A stretch of DNA of 64,000 nucleotides from Sporosarcina ureae (GTDB lineage: Bacteria; Bacillota; Bacilli; Bacillales_A; Planococcaceae): positions 2,124,001-2,188,000 of the forward strand of contig NZ_CP015207.1 of NCBI RefSeq assembly GCF_002101375.1, given 5' to 3'. The notes below the pieces were generated by a model that saw only the letters and a list, made by a program, of their open reading frames with translations, did no database searches and had not been told where the DNA came from. Of this stretch, positions 53,007 through 61,642 are shown one piece after another; the stretch's first letter is position 1; the number at the start of each line of letters is the position of its first letter. The position numbers and the translations under genes are program-made.

Positions 53007-54257
53007 TTACAAGTATACTTGAATTGCATCAACCAAACTATATCCACCAAGGAAAATCGCGATTAAGATGACGATCGCTCCAATGATATTGAGGAAAGTA
53101 GAGTTGCGTTGATCTCCGAGTAATTGTTTATTATTCATGATTACAAACAAGTATACCGCCACAATCGGAAGTAAAATACCATTCAATGCTTGTGCCGCCA
53201 GCAATACATCGAGTGGACTGAAGCCAATGGCGGATGTGATAATCCCGATGACGATCACACCGGAGAATACCATTTTGAACTTTTTATTTTTCATTCCGCC
53301 TTCCCACTTTAAGACACTGCTGATTGCGACTGCTGCACCAAGTGGACTTGCGATAGCGGATGAGAAACCAGCTGCAAAAATGCCTATCGCGATAAATACT
53401 TTCGCCCATGAACCGAATAAAGGCTCTAATTGGACAGAAAGGTCAGCTACACTCGTCACTTCCATGCCCATCATCGTGGACGCTGCTGTGATCAAAACGG
53501 CCGCGGTAATTAATCCACCCACACAAATTGAAATGATCGTATCCCATCTTGCTTCTTTCAAATCACTTACCTGAGTCCAGCGTTCCTGCACCATAGAAGA
53601 GTGGATGAAGAAGTTATACGGGACGACTGTTGTTCCGACCAATGCGATAATAATAATGATCGAGCCGGTCGGTATGCTTGGGATGAATGCCCCGGCAAAT
53701 ACCGCGCCAATATCAGGTTTTACAACAATCATTGTCGTAATGAACGTCACACTCATGACGATGACGAGGAAAATCATTAATTTTTCGATTAATTTATAAC
53801 TGCCCGACAACCCCAAGATTAGGATCGCCACGCCAATGAAAGGGCTTACAATGTGTGCTGGAATATTCGTCAATGTAGAGACGCCAAGGGACGTTCCCAT
53901 CAAATCACCTGAAATATATGCAGCACAGCCAACGCCGATCGATATAATGACGAGCCATATAGAAGCAAATTTCAGTAAAGGTTGTTTGAATTGGTCATGT
54001 ATCGCTTCACCCAATCCCTTTTTTGAAACAACACCAAGTCGTGCAGACATTTCCTGAAGAACAATAGTTGCGATAATAGAGAAGACTACTGCCCATAGAA
54101 TGGCGTAACCAAATCCAGCACCTGCGCGAGTGGCGGTAGTGACAGTACCCGGACCTATGAAGGAAGCAGTAATAATGGCTCCCGGCCCCATCGATTTTAT
54201 CTTTGAAAGTAACCCTTTTTTCTTAGCTTGCTGTGTAACGGGTACGTTAGCGACCAT
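53007..54257 (-). CDS. Nramp-family transporter with non-standard metal-site residues
   Basis: 416 residues with about 11 helices. The family fold is clear, but the TM1 motif, DPGN in manganese/iron transporters, reads GPGT (IGPGTVTTATRAGAG, about residue 35), and the TM6 motif MPH(N) reads VPYN (VGTTVVPYNFFIHSS). The aspartate, asparagine and methionine that bind transition metals are thus replaced by Gly, Thr and Val. Such changes are known in Nramp-related magnesium transporters and other atypical branches, so classic Mn import should not be assumed. Last gene of an operon with a YheO-like regulator and a ureohydrolase. Confidence 0.8.
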   Translation of the reverse strand: MVANVPVTQQAKKKGLLSKIKSMGPGAIITASFIGPGTVTTATRAGAGFGYAILWAVVFSIIATIVLQEMSARLGVVSKKGLGEAIHDQFKQPLLKFASIWLVIISIGVGCAAYISGDLMGTSLGVSTLTNIPAHIVSPFIGVAILILGLSGSYKLIEKLMIFLVIVMSVTFITTMIVVKPDIGAVFAGAFIPSIPTGSIIIIIALVGTTVVPYNFFIHSSMVQERWTQVSDLKEARWDTIISICVGGLITAAVLITAASTMMGMEVTSVADLSVQLEPLFGSWAKVFIAIGIFAAGFSSAIASPLGAAVAISSVLKWEGGMKNKKFKMVFSGVIVIGIITSAIGFSPLDVLLAAQALNGILLPIVAVYLFVIMNNKQLLGDQRNSTFLNIIGAIVILIAIFLGGYSLVDAIQVYL

Positions 54258-54308
54258 CTTCTTTTCCTCCCCTAATTGTCCTCACTGAATAGGCGAGGAA
54301 AAGAAAAG

Positions 54309-54944
54309 TCACTTTTCCTCGAGTGAGTTATAAATGGTTTGTTTGGATACTCCTAATAAATCCGCAATTCGATCAGCAGATCCTTGAATTAGAAAAATTC
54401 CTTTACTTTCCAGCTGTCGAACAAACGTAATACGATCTTTTCGTTGCAAGTTTTCAACATCTATTCCAAGCTCCACGATAGTGCTTTTCGTAATATTGTC
54501 GAACACTTCATCAATATGCGTCGCATACGTTTCATCGAAATGCTGTCCATCATAGCTTGTGTCAGGTCGAATCATTTCTTCGATCACTTGCTGTAGACGA
54601 TTGATTTCCGTGATATCCAAATTGATCCCAAGGAAACCAATCACTTTGCCATCCAAATCTCTAATGAATACAATGGAAGTCTTAATAATCTTCCCACGCG
54701 TCGTATTCGTGATGATGCCATTCAAATCTTTAATATCCTCGTGCTTCTTCTTCAATTCCTTCAAAATGACTTCCGTAGTAGGGGCTCCAACCGCTCTGCC
54801 CGTGACATCTCCTTTTAAATAAATTAAAGAGGATTCTACTTTCGTCACATCATGAATTACAACTTCACAGTTCACATTGAACACACTATATATGGCATCA
54901 GCCATTCGTATATAAGAATCGAAAATCAATTGGTTTTGTTTCAT
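54309..54944 (-). CDS. YheO-like PAS/HTH transcriptional regulator
   Basis: 211 residues from ATG at 54944. The N-terminal PAS-like YheO domain (about 8-115, with VNCEVVIHDVTKVESSLIYL and IGFLGINLDIT) is a small-molecule sensor; the C-terminal helix-turn-helix (VRQLESKGIFLIQGSADRIADLLGVSKQTIYNSL) binds DNA. It lies between the ureohydrolase and Nramp-like genes and is probably their regulator. A GTG four codons upstream overlaps the ribosome site. Confidence 0.82.
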   Translation of the reverse strand: MKQNQLIFDSYIRMADAIYSVFNVNCEVVIHDVTKVESSLIYLKGDVTGRAVGAPTTEVILKELKKKHEDIKDLNGIITNTTRGKIIKTSIVFIRDLDGKVIGFLGINLDITEINRLQQVIEEMIRPDTSYDGQHFDETYATHIDEVFDNITKSTIVELGIDVENLQRKDRITFVRQLESKGIFLIQGSADRIADLLGVSKQTIYNSLEEK

Positions 54945-55051
54945 AGCTTCTAACACTCCTCAGATTAAATACTCTTCCTTATTTTCCTATACCAAGAAGG
55001 AAAAATCGACTATTATCAATCGAAAGGTTTAGTAGTCTGAGAAGTAGTAGC

Positions 55052-56005
55052 TCATTTTCCTTCTTTTTGCTGATGATGAAGGATATTTCCTGCTAGTGCA
55101 TACAGGATCAGAGTAGACGCAAAGTGAGCAGAAAATTGATTAGGATCTTGTTGCGGATAAATTTCCACGAAATCCATACCGATTACGCCTAATTTACAAA
55201 TTTCATGTACCAATGTCAGTAATTCATAAGAAGTTAAGCCATTTCCATCTACTGGACCACCTGGATTGAATGCGAAGTCCAATACATCACTACAAATCGT
55301 CAAGTACACGCAATCTACGTCTTTTGAAGCTTGTGCATAAATTTCTCTAGCCATCTCTTTTAAATCTTTACGGTCACGGATTTCATTGATCGTAATGGTC
55401 ACTGCGCCAGCTGCTTTCGCATTGCGTCCGCTTTCAGGTTTATTGCGTGGGCCGTGGATACCTGTATGGATAATACTTTCGTTGCGCACACCTTCTTGTT
55501 CATATAAACGAGCAAATGGGCTACAACGAGCGAACTGGTCACCGTTGTGAGATGGAAGGTTGTCATAGTGAGCATCCATATGAATGATTCCCACTTTTTT
55601 ATCCTGCTCTGCAATCGCTTTCACGATCGGGTACGTAATACCATGATCGCCGCCAAGACCGATGACGAACTTGCCTGTTTTCCATAATTCCGAAGTGAAA
55701 TCGGTAATTCGCTTCATCGTTTCGTCGACATCAGCAGCCACGATGTCGATATCTCCCACATCACCTAGTGTGACATTTTCGAAAACATCCATGTCATTGA
55801 TTTCAGGAAGGTAACCCGAGTAGCGTGCAGAACATAAGCGCATGACTTTTGGCCCGAGTTCGCAGCCTGTGTAATCTCCCCATGTAACCGCGCCTTCCCA
55901 AGGAACTCCGTATACAATAACGTCTACATCCGAAAAGTCTTTTGTTGCTGATATATTTTTAGCCCCCAACATACATGGAGTATTGCCATAAATCATCTCT
56001 GTCAT
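55052..56005 (-). CDS. Ureohydrolase (arginase/agmatinase family) with one metal ligand changed to Cys
   Basis: 317 residues from ATG at 56005, after AAGGTGG. GGDHGITYP and DAHYDN supply one histidine, then Asp-His-Asp, the first four of six metal ligands. The last motif, usually S-x-D-x-D-x-x-D-P, reads TICSDVLDF, so the bridging aspartate (Asp232 of rat arginase) is a cysteine while the second aspartate is kept. The enzyme should hydrolyse a guanidino or amidino compound, but substrate and metal are open. First gene of an operon with a YheO-like regulator and an atypical Nramp protein. Confidence 0.82.
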   Translation of the reverse strand: MTEMIYGNTPCMLGAKNISATKDFSDVDVIVYGVPWEGAVTWGDYTGCELGPKVMRLCSARYSGYLPEINDMDVFENVTLGDVGDIDIVAADVDETMKRITDFTSELWKTGKFVIGLGGDHGITYPIVKAIAEQDKKVGIIHMDAHYDNLPSHNGDQFARCSPFARLYEQEGVRNESIIHTGIHGPRNKPESGRNAKAAGAVTITINEIRDRKDLKEMAREIYAQASKDVDCVYLTICSDVLDFAFNPGGPVDGNGLTSYELLTLVHEICKLGVIGMDFVEIYPQQDPNQFSAHFASTLILYALAGNILHHQQKEGK

Positions 56006-56045
56006 ATTAATAACCACCTTTAATTTTTTTAAAGAACTTTTACTA

Positions 56046-56074
56046 ATAATAAATCTAAGTGGACTAATTGTCAA
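56046..56074 (-). promoter_or_regulatory. Sigma-A promoter of the ureohydrolase operon
   Basis: On the minus strand TTGACA (56074-56069), 17 bp, TATTAT (56051-56046). No riboswitch-like structure is seen in the 40-nt leader. Confidence 0.75.
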
Positions 56075-56144
56075 ATAGTTTTAAATAAATTAAAATTGCT
56101 GTGTGAGGATCCGTGGTTTTAAAGAGCTTGGAAGAGTGAAGTAT

Positions 56145-56735
56145 GAGCGGTTGGCGTGGTGTATAGAGCGCTTGACGTGGTATATAGAGCGAATCTGGGT
56201 TTTGATAGAGCGGTTGGCGTGGTGTGTAGAGCGAATCTGGGTTTTGATAGAGCGGCTGGCGAGGTGTATAGAGCGAATCTGGGTTTGGCTAGAGCGGCTG
56301 GCGGGGTGTATAGAGCGAATCTGGGTTTGGCTAGAGCGGCTGGCGAGGCGTATAGAGCGAATCTGGGTTTGGCTAGAGCGGCTAGCGTGGCGTATAGAGC
56401 GAATCCGAGTTTCGATAGAGCGGCTGGCGAGGTGTATAGAGCGAATCTGAGTTTCGATAGGGCGGCTGGCGTGGCGTATAGAGCGAATCTGGGCTTCGAT
56501 AGAGCGGCTAGCGTGGTGTATAGAGCGAATCTAGGTTTGGCTAGAGCGGCTGGCGGGGTGTATAGAGCGAATCTGGGTTTGGCTAGAGCGGCTGGCGAGG
56601 CGTATAGAGCGAATCTGGGTTTGGCTAGAGCGGCTAGCGTGGTGTATAGAGCGAATCCGGGCTTCGATAGAGCGTTTGACGTGGCGTATAGAGCGAATAT
56701 CGGGCAACATAGAGCGCTTGCCTGGATGTATGAGC
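56145..56735 (-). repeat. 42-bp (2 x 21) phased box array 5
   Basis: GAGCGAA(T) occurs at 56187 and then at every 42 bp to 56691, thirteen times without a single phase error, with a second GAGCG(G) box half-way in nearly every unit. Both 42 and 21 are multiples of three, which keeps long frames open (repeats of IERL/YRANLG types); these are not genes. On the minus strand the array follows the tatC terminator. Confidence 0.93.
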
Positions 56736-56767
56736 GCGGTTGCTTTCTTCATGTATATTTCCGCAAG

Positions 56768-56805
56768 AAAAAAGCGTCCCACTTTAAAAGTGGAACGCTT
56801 TTTCT
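56768..56805. terminator. Terminator after tatC
   Basis: AAAAGCGTCCCACTT pairs with AAGTGGAACGCTTTTT (one mismatch). Confidence 0.82.
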
Positions 56806-56811
56806 TATTCA

Positions 56812-57717
56812 TTATGATGCTTCTGCATCTGGTACTAGTCGTTTCTCAGTTTTCATGACAATGAAAATACTGGCTTCATACAAAGCAATCATTGGAATGA
56901 GAATGATCAACTGACTCAAGAAATCAGGAGGTGTGATCAATGCGGACACTACAGCGAGAATCACGTACGACCACTTTCTCACTTTTTTCATAGTTTCAGA
57001 TGTCAGAATACCGATAGTGGAAAGGAATAGTGCGACGATTGGAAGCTCAAAGAGCAAACCGATCGGCATCGTGGTCATTAATAAGAAACGTGCGTATTCT
57101 TTTGCCGTGATCATGACATCAAAATTCATTTTACCGAGCTTCACTAAAAAGTTATAGCTCAGTGGATTGACTACATAGTACCCGAATGCCAGACCACCGA
57201 CGAACAAGAGCAGAATGGCAGGGGAGTAGAGACTTAGGAAACGTCCTTCTTTCTGCGTCAGACCCGGTTTGACGAACTGCCAGAGGAAATGACAGACGAA
57301 CGGGACGGACAAACCAAATGCCATCGCAGCGGAAATCGTCGTATAAAATGAAATGACCTCAAGCGGACTCAAAACGATCAGCTTATAGCCCCGCGTAACG
57401 TATGGGAACCATAGATTAATCGTGCTGAATACGGCAATGAAGAAAATCAAAAACACGACGACACTTTTGATGAGCTGCTTCCGAAGATCCGTGAGATGCT
57501 CGATTAACGCAGGATCTGCATCAGTCTTTTCATCGTCAGGTTGTTTAGGAGGCATTCTTGGTTCTTCTGGTTGTGGTTCTGGTTTTAGTTCTTCTGGTAC
57601 AGCCCGTTCAGTGGAAGAAGTCTCCGCAGAGTGATCGGGCAGGGCGGTTTCTTCATCATTTGCTTTTTTGTCTAATGGGCTTTGGTTTTTCCGGTTTTGA
57701 TCACTATACGGATCCAT
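56812..57717 (-). CDS. tatC: Twin-arginine translocase TatC with N-terminal extension
   Basis: 301 residues, about 50 more than usual. The TatC core (about 75-300) begins with LIEHLTDLRKQLIKS and has six membrane helices, with the conserved FVCHFLWQFVKPGLTQKE loop and a FELPIV segment. The first 72 residues are a charged, Pro/Glu-rich cytoplasmic tail (EPQPEEPRMPPKQP) not found in standard TatC. AGGTGA lies before the ATG. With TatA it forms a minimal Tat system, whose likely client nearby is the GMC small subunit. Confidence 0.9.
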   Translation of the reverse strand: MDPYSDQNRKNQSPLDKKANDEETALPDHSAETSSTERAVPEELKPEPQPEEPRMPPKQPDDEKTDADPALIEHLTDLRKQLIKSVVVFLIFFIAVFSTINLWFPYVTRGYKLIVLSPLEVISFYTTISAAMAFGLSVPFVCHFLWQFVKPGLTQKEGRFLSLYSPAILLLFVGGLAFGYYVVNPLSYNFLVKLGKMNFDVMITAKEYARFLLMTTMPIGLLFELPIVALFLSTIGILTSETMKKVRKWSYVILAVVSALITPPDFLSQLIILIPMIALYEASIFIVMKTEKRLVPDAEAS

Positions 57718-57729
57718 CTTTTCACCTAC

Positions 57730-57954
57730 TTATTTAATATCATTTTTATCAGTTTCAATCGTTTTGGCAGGAGTAACAGTTGTTTTTTCTTTCTCTTCAT
57801 CATCGCCCATAATATCTTTAGTAGCTTTTTTGAATTCTGCTAAAGTTTTACCGACTGCTGAGCCGACTTCAGGCAATTTACGAGGTCCGAAAAGAATCAA
57901 AATAATCACAAGGATAATAATGAGCCCAGGTACACCGATTGCTGCTATATTCAT
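57730..57954 (-). CDS. tatA: Twin-arginine translocase TatA/TatE-type subunit
   Basis: 74 residues. A short N-terminus, one membrane helix (about 5-22), the [10 protein letters not shown] hinge and an amphipathic helix ([15 protein letters not shown]), then a charged tail: the complete TatA layout. First gene of the pair with tatC, which starts 12 bp later. Confidence 0.92.
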   Translation of the reverse strand: MNIAAIGVPGLIIILVIILILFGPRKLPEVGSAVGKTLAEFKKATKDIMGDDEEKEKTTVTPAKTIETDKNDIK

Positions 57955-58000
57955 GATCCATCCATCCTTTCTGCTTCATTTATACGAAAGATCCAACTTG

Positions 58001-58125
58001 TTACTGGTATTTCTGAATGCCTTCCGCAGTACGATAGGCAAGTGCACCGACTATTGCAGTAGGGTTGTATCCACTATTATGAGCGAAATTCCTCACTCTC
58101 ACAACAAATAAGTTTTGTACGTTAA
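58001..58125 (-). pseudogene. C-terminal remnant of a GMC-family oxidoreductase
   Basis: The minus-strand frame reads VQNLFVVRVRNFAHNSGYNP and then TAIVGALAYRTAEGIQKYQ before a stop at 58001. This aligns with the end of the GMC protein at 48652 (NVFVVGGSSFPHFGNSNPTE, TIGAFAYRAAEGMIKYL). Upstream of it an in-frame stop ends the match, so nearly all of the gene is gone. It lies just before tatA on the same strand. Confidence 0.75.
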
Positions 58126-58469
58126 TGAAGTCTAGACCGTTATAGTCGAAATAATCCTCAGTAACATGTTAAATTGTTTTACCGGGAGATTCGGAACTAA
58201 GAACGTATTCATTGTAGCATGATAAATCCCATGACGTTTCATTAAACATAATCGAAGTTTGTCGAAAGGATAACAATCTTTTCATGCTAACAGACTTCTG
58301 ACGATAGGTCAAATGTCGTTTTCACCATGATGAAAAATTAAAATAAACCAAGCTCTAAAATATTTGCAATATTTAGAAAATAAATATATACGAATCATTT
58401 GAAAGTTGGTAGAATAATAATAACAAGTAACCTACAGCCGACAAAATAATTTACTGAGGAGGAAAGATT
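58126..58469. other. Gene-free region before SLH paralogue 2
   Basis: AT-rich, no credible frame; it presumably holds the promoter of the SLH gene and the scar of the deleted GMC gene. Confidence 0.5.
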
Positions 58470-59723
58470 ATGAACAAGCCTAGTCGGATTTTCGTTTGGA
58501 CCGTATTGCTCGTTATGCTTTCATTTGTATCATTCAGTTCTACGCAAGCCGCAACAACAGAATTCAAGGACGTGTCGAAAAATCACCCGAACTATGAAGC
58601 GATCCAGTATTTACAGGATAAAGGCTTTATAGGGGGCTATCCAGACGGCACGTTCCGACCGCAGGAACACATCTCGCGTAAACACGTGGCGAAGTTACTG
58701 GACCAAGCACTGAAATTACCACAAGCGACAACTGCAGTGACGTATTATGATGTACCGAAAAATCATCCATACTATGCCTCCATCATGAAATTGACCGCAG
58801 CTGGCATTTTCAGTGGCGGAACAGATGGCTACTTCAATCCGGAAGCACCGATTACACGGATTCAAATGGCGAAAGTATTGGATATCGCATTTGATTTGTA
58901 TATGACGAAACAAAATTCATTTTATGATGTGTATATTGAACATTGGGGCTATACCCATGCCAACGCGCTAAAAGCTAGTGGTGTTGCGAGCGGTTATTCT
59001 AGTGGTGAATTTATGCCGAATGAATCTGTAACGCGTGCGCACTATGCACAGTTCTTATACGCAGCCATCAAGGTGAAGGAAGCTCGTCCGGCGACTGATA
59101 AAGTAACAAAAGGCAAAGCATGGGATCTCGTCAATCGCAGAACGTTTGAACTGGAGAAGACTATGCGCGATGCGCGGATGAATCAGTGGAAGTATTCGGA
59201 CATTGAGTCTACTCTACGTATGAGTGCGACAAAAGCGTTTGTGGATGGCGATCTGAAAGGTTACTTCAATCCTAAATGCGAGGACTGCTACTCTAACGTC
59301 TTGCCATATATTAATAATGAGCCAATAGTACGGTTCGAGTTTACACAACCCGATTCCAATACACTGAATGTAAACACAGTGGAATTCCAAAATGGTTATT
59401 CTGTTGGCGGTTATGTAGCGTATCAATTTAAAAAACAAGACAGCAAATGGAAGATGAATTCATTAAAGTATACGAAGGTTGGTACGAAGAACTTCCAGCT
59501 GACGATCAATGAAGCCAAAAAAATATTGGAAGCCGAGTATGCAACATATGGCCATAAAAATATTGTAGCTAAATATATCACAACTACCCAGCAAGTCGAA
59601 TTAGATCCGGTAACAGACGCCAAGTACACATTTGACCAATATACATTCAACTTGGATTCTGATTATGGACGCTTCAAAGTGAAATTCAACTCTTCGGATG
59701 GCTTCACATCGTTTGTGAATTGA
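58470..59723 (+). CDS. SLH-domain surface protein, paralogue 2
   Basis: 417 residues. A signal peptide (1-28, ending TQAA), three SLH domains (about 30-75, 88-140 and 150-200) with GYPDGTFRPQEHISRKHVA, GGTDGYFNPEAPITRIQMA and SGEFMPNESVTRAHYAQFL, then a C-terminal domain shared with the 51502 protein. AGGAGG precedes the ATG. As with paralogue 1, it is divergent from a GMC-type gene, here only a remnant. Confidence 0.87.
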   Translation: MNKPSRIFVWTVLLVMLSFVSFSSTQAATTEFKDVSKNHPNYEAIQYLQDKGFIGGYPDGTFRPQEHISRKHVAKLLDQALKLPQATTAVTYYDVPKNHPYYASIMKLTAAGIFSGGTDGYFNPEAPITRIQMAKVLDIAFDLYMTKQNSFYDVYIEHWGYTHANALKASGVASGYSSGEFMPNESVTRAHYAQFLYAAIKVKEARPATDKVTKGKAWDLVNRRTFELEKTMRDARMNQWKYSDIESTLRMSATKAFVDGDLKGYFNPKCEDCYSNVLPYINNEPIVRFEFTQPDSNTLNVNTVEFQNGYSVGGYVAYQFKKQDSKWKMNSLKYTKVGTKNFQLTINEAKKILEAEYATYGHKNIVAKYITTTQQVELDPVTDAKYTFDQYTFNLDSDYGRFKVKFNSSDGFTSFVN

Positions 59724-59730
59724 ATAAAGA

Positions 59731-59771
59731 AACGTGCAAACCACCGATTAGGATGGATTGCACGTTTTTTG
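59731..59771 (+). terminator. Terminator after SLH paralogue 2
   Basis: AACGTGCAA pairs with TTGCACGTT across an 18-base loop, followed by TTTTTG. Confidence 0.78.
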
Positions 59772-59913
59772 TGTGAATTCCTATCGTACCTAATAAATCG
59801 ACCCACTTTCAAAGAGCGATCGTGGAAAGTCTTATGAATTTCATTCATCCAATAGCATGAATTTATGCTAGACCCACAGTATATGACGTTTGACAAAGGA
59901 GTAGAATGACTGC

Positions 59914-60180
59914 ATGGATACGAATAATACGATTAAAGCGCTTCATGTACTTGGAAATGAAGACGGGGTTTTAAAACTCAACACAGAGAAATTCTTTACT
60001 TGGCATATATCGAAAAAGATAAGGGAAGAACCGATTCAAAAAGGAGATATCGTCCCCGTGCGTACGAAATTGGGTCCCAAGCCTGTTCTAGTAATGGATG
60101 TATATCGCGAAGAATTTGAAGAAACACAAAAAAGATACAAACGTGTGATCAAGATTTTGGAGCGGGCACCAGAGAAATAA
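59914..60180 (+). CDS. Small conserved-looking hypothetical protein
   Basis: 88 residues, basic at the C-terminus (KRYKRVIKILERAPEK), without membrane segments. The start MDTNNTIKALHVLGNEDGVL and the central QKGDIVPVRTKLGPKPVLVMDV suggest a small beta-rich domain, but I cannot name a family with confidence. The ATG lies 13 bases after AAAGGAG. A terminator follows. Confidence 0.6.
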   Translation: MDTNNTIKALHVLGNEDGVLKLNTEKFFTWHISKKIREEPIQKGDIVPVRTKLGPKPVLVMDVYREEFEETQKRYKRVIKILERAPEK

Positions 60181-60194
60181 GTATAGAGAAAGAA

Positions 60195-60243
60195 AAAACA
60201 GCTTATTCCTGTCTAGTTTCGACTGGTGATGAGCTGTTTTTAT
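60195..60243. terminator. Terminator-like hairpin between convergent genes
   Basis: AAAACAGCT pairs with AGCTGTTTT, flanked by A- and T-rich stretches, between the 59914 gene and the thioesterase gene. Confidence 0.65.
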
Positions 60244-60257
60244 CCATAGAATGATAA

Positions 60258-60713
60258 TCAGGAAAGTTGCAACGTATTTTCATAGTCTTGGATCCGTTGC
60301 TTGACCCACTCGGGAATCACAATTGATTTTTTCGTTTCGTTATCCATGATAATGAGTGTCGTCCAATTTGTTGCAATCACATCACCTGTGGCTTTGCGTT
60401 GAATGACGCTTTCCATTGTGAATGATTTTGTACCAAAGCGGGACGTACGTACTTTGATGACGAGTTCTTCGCGCGCGTAAGCTTCGCTGTGGAAACGGAA
60501 GTACAAGTCCCCGACGACAAACATGAGTTTTTCTTTGTAGAACCCGAGTTCTTCCAGGTAATCGGCACGCCCTTGTTCGAAATAAGGACCGTAGCTCGTA
60601 TTGTTAACATGCGCATAGAGATCAGTTTCACATACACGCACTTTGCAATAGCTTTCGAACGTGAACTTCTCAACCCATTCTTCCATGTTAGGTGTAATGT
60701 AATCTGCGCTCAT
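60258..60713 (-). CDS. Acyl-CoA thioesterase (4HBT hot-dog fold)
   Basis: 151 residues from ATG at 60713, after AAAGGAG. The hot-dog signature ETDLYAHVNNTSYGPYFEQGRADYLEELGF lies near residues 29-58, as in 4-hydroxybenzoyl-CoA thioesterase-like enzymes. It hydrolyses acyl-CoA esters in the cytoplasm. The start overlaps the stop of the hydrolase gene (ATGA). Third gene of the sigma-54-type operon that begins at 61948. Confidence 0.85.
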   Translation of the reverse strand: MSADYITPNMEEWVEKFTFESYCKVRVCETDLYAHVNNTSYGPYFEQGRADYLEELGFYKEKLMFVVGDLYFRFHSEAYAREELVIKVRTSRFGTKSFTMESVIQRKATGDVIATNWTTLIIMDNETKKSIVIPEWVKQRIQDYENTLQLS

Positions 60714-61621
60714 TGGCTTAGCTCCTTTCCTAAATGTTCCACGAACCAATCCGCTGCTTCTTGTTGTGCACGTTCGAATGTGTCGCCGTCGTATAAATCG
60801 AAATGACCTTTTGGCAACTCGACCAGTTTCTTCGGTTCGCTGATTTTCTCATTGAAGATTTCAATGGCAGGGGTAGCAGGTGTAATGCCGTCTTCTATCG
60901 CTACGACCATCAATAATGGAGTAGGGGAGATCAAGTCGGCATTCGATGCAGGATGATACTCCATATATTTCTCCATTGATTCAAGCGTCAAACGATTTTC
61001 CCATGTGTGTGCCATTTTTTGCGCTTTTTTCGTAAACCATTCAAAGGCCTCATGATGGGTTTGTGCGCAGTTTTTGCCGTCTTCACTGACAACTTTGATG
61101 TATTCGACCGGTGCACCTTCGTAACGTGCCTGACGGTAATCAGCTAGATGTTGAGTGTAAATTTCGATGTTTTCCTTGCCCATTTTATTTTCCATGCCAA
61201 GTATTCCACGGATAGTAGGTACTTGCGAAACGATTGCTTTAACGCGGCAATCCATCGCACCTACTTGCAGTACATGTCCGCCACTGTATGAACTACCCCA
61301 AATCCCGATTCTGTTTCCGTCAATGAAGTCCTGAGATGCCATATACGAAATCGCGTTGCGGTAATCCTCAATCTGCATTGCGGGATCCATGTGCTGGCGA
61401 TTGTCACCTTCGCTTTCTCCAAAATTTCGGTAATCAAATGCTAATACCGCAAGCCCGGCTTCAGCAAATCTCTTGGCATACTGAGGCAAAAACACTTCTT
61501 TTACTAAACTGAAGCCATGTGCCATGACCACTGCAGGATATGGACCTGTGCCTTGAGGTTTATATAATAAGCCACTACAATTCGTGCCTTCACTCGTAAA
61601 TGTAATATGCTCTGCTTTCAT
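60710..61621 (-). CDS. Alpha/beta hydrolase (CocE/DLH-like)
   Basis: 303 residues from ATG at 61621, after AAGGAG. The oxyanion region is AVVMAHGFSLVKE, the nucleophile elbow GSSYSG (G-x-S-Y-x-G, about residue 112) and the histidine in LPKGHFDLY near the end. The substrate is probably an ester or lactone; the neighbouring isomerase and oxygenase genes suggest an aromatic or terpenoid breakdown product. Second gene of its operon. Confidence 0.82.
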   Translation of the reverse strand: MKAEHITFTSEGTNCSGLLYKPQGTGPYPAVVMAHGFSLVKEVFLPQYAKRFAEAGLAVLAFDYRNFGESEGDNRQHMDPAMQIEDYRNAISYMASQDFIDGNRIGIWGSSYSGGHVLQVGAMDCRVKAIVSQVPTIRGILGMENKMGKENIEIYTQHLADYRQARYEGAPVEYIKVVSEDGKNCAQTHHEAFEWFTKKAQKMAHTWENRLTLESMEKYMEYHPASNADLISPTPLLMVVAIEDGITPATPAIEIFNEKISEPKKLVELPKGHFDLYDGDTFERAQQEAADWFVEHLGKELSQ

Positions 61622-61642
61622 TCCGGTCAACTCCTTCTATTA

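Noticed and set aside
53007-54257. Plain annotation as Mn2+/H+ symporter MntH
   Set aside because: The DPGN and MPH metal-binding motifs are both replaced, so the specific MntH name is not supported.
56103-56914. 115- and 252-codon frames of IERLA/YRANLG repeats
   Set aside because: Artefact of the 42-bp array; the longer one also runs through a terminator into the antisense of tatC.
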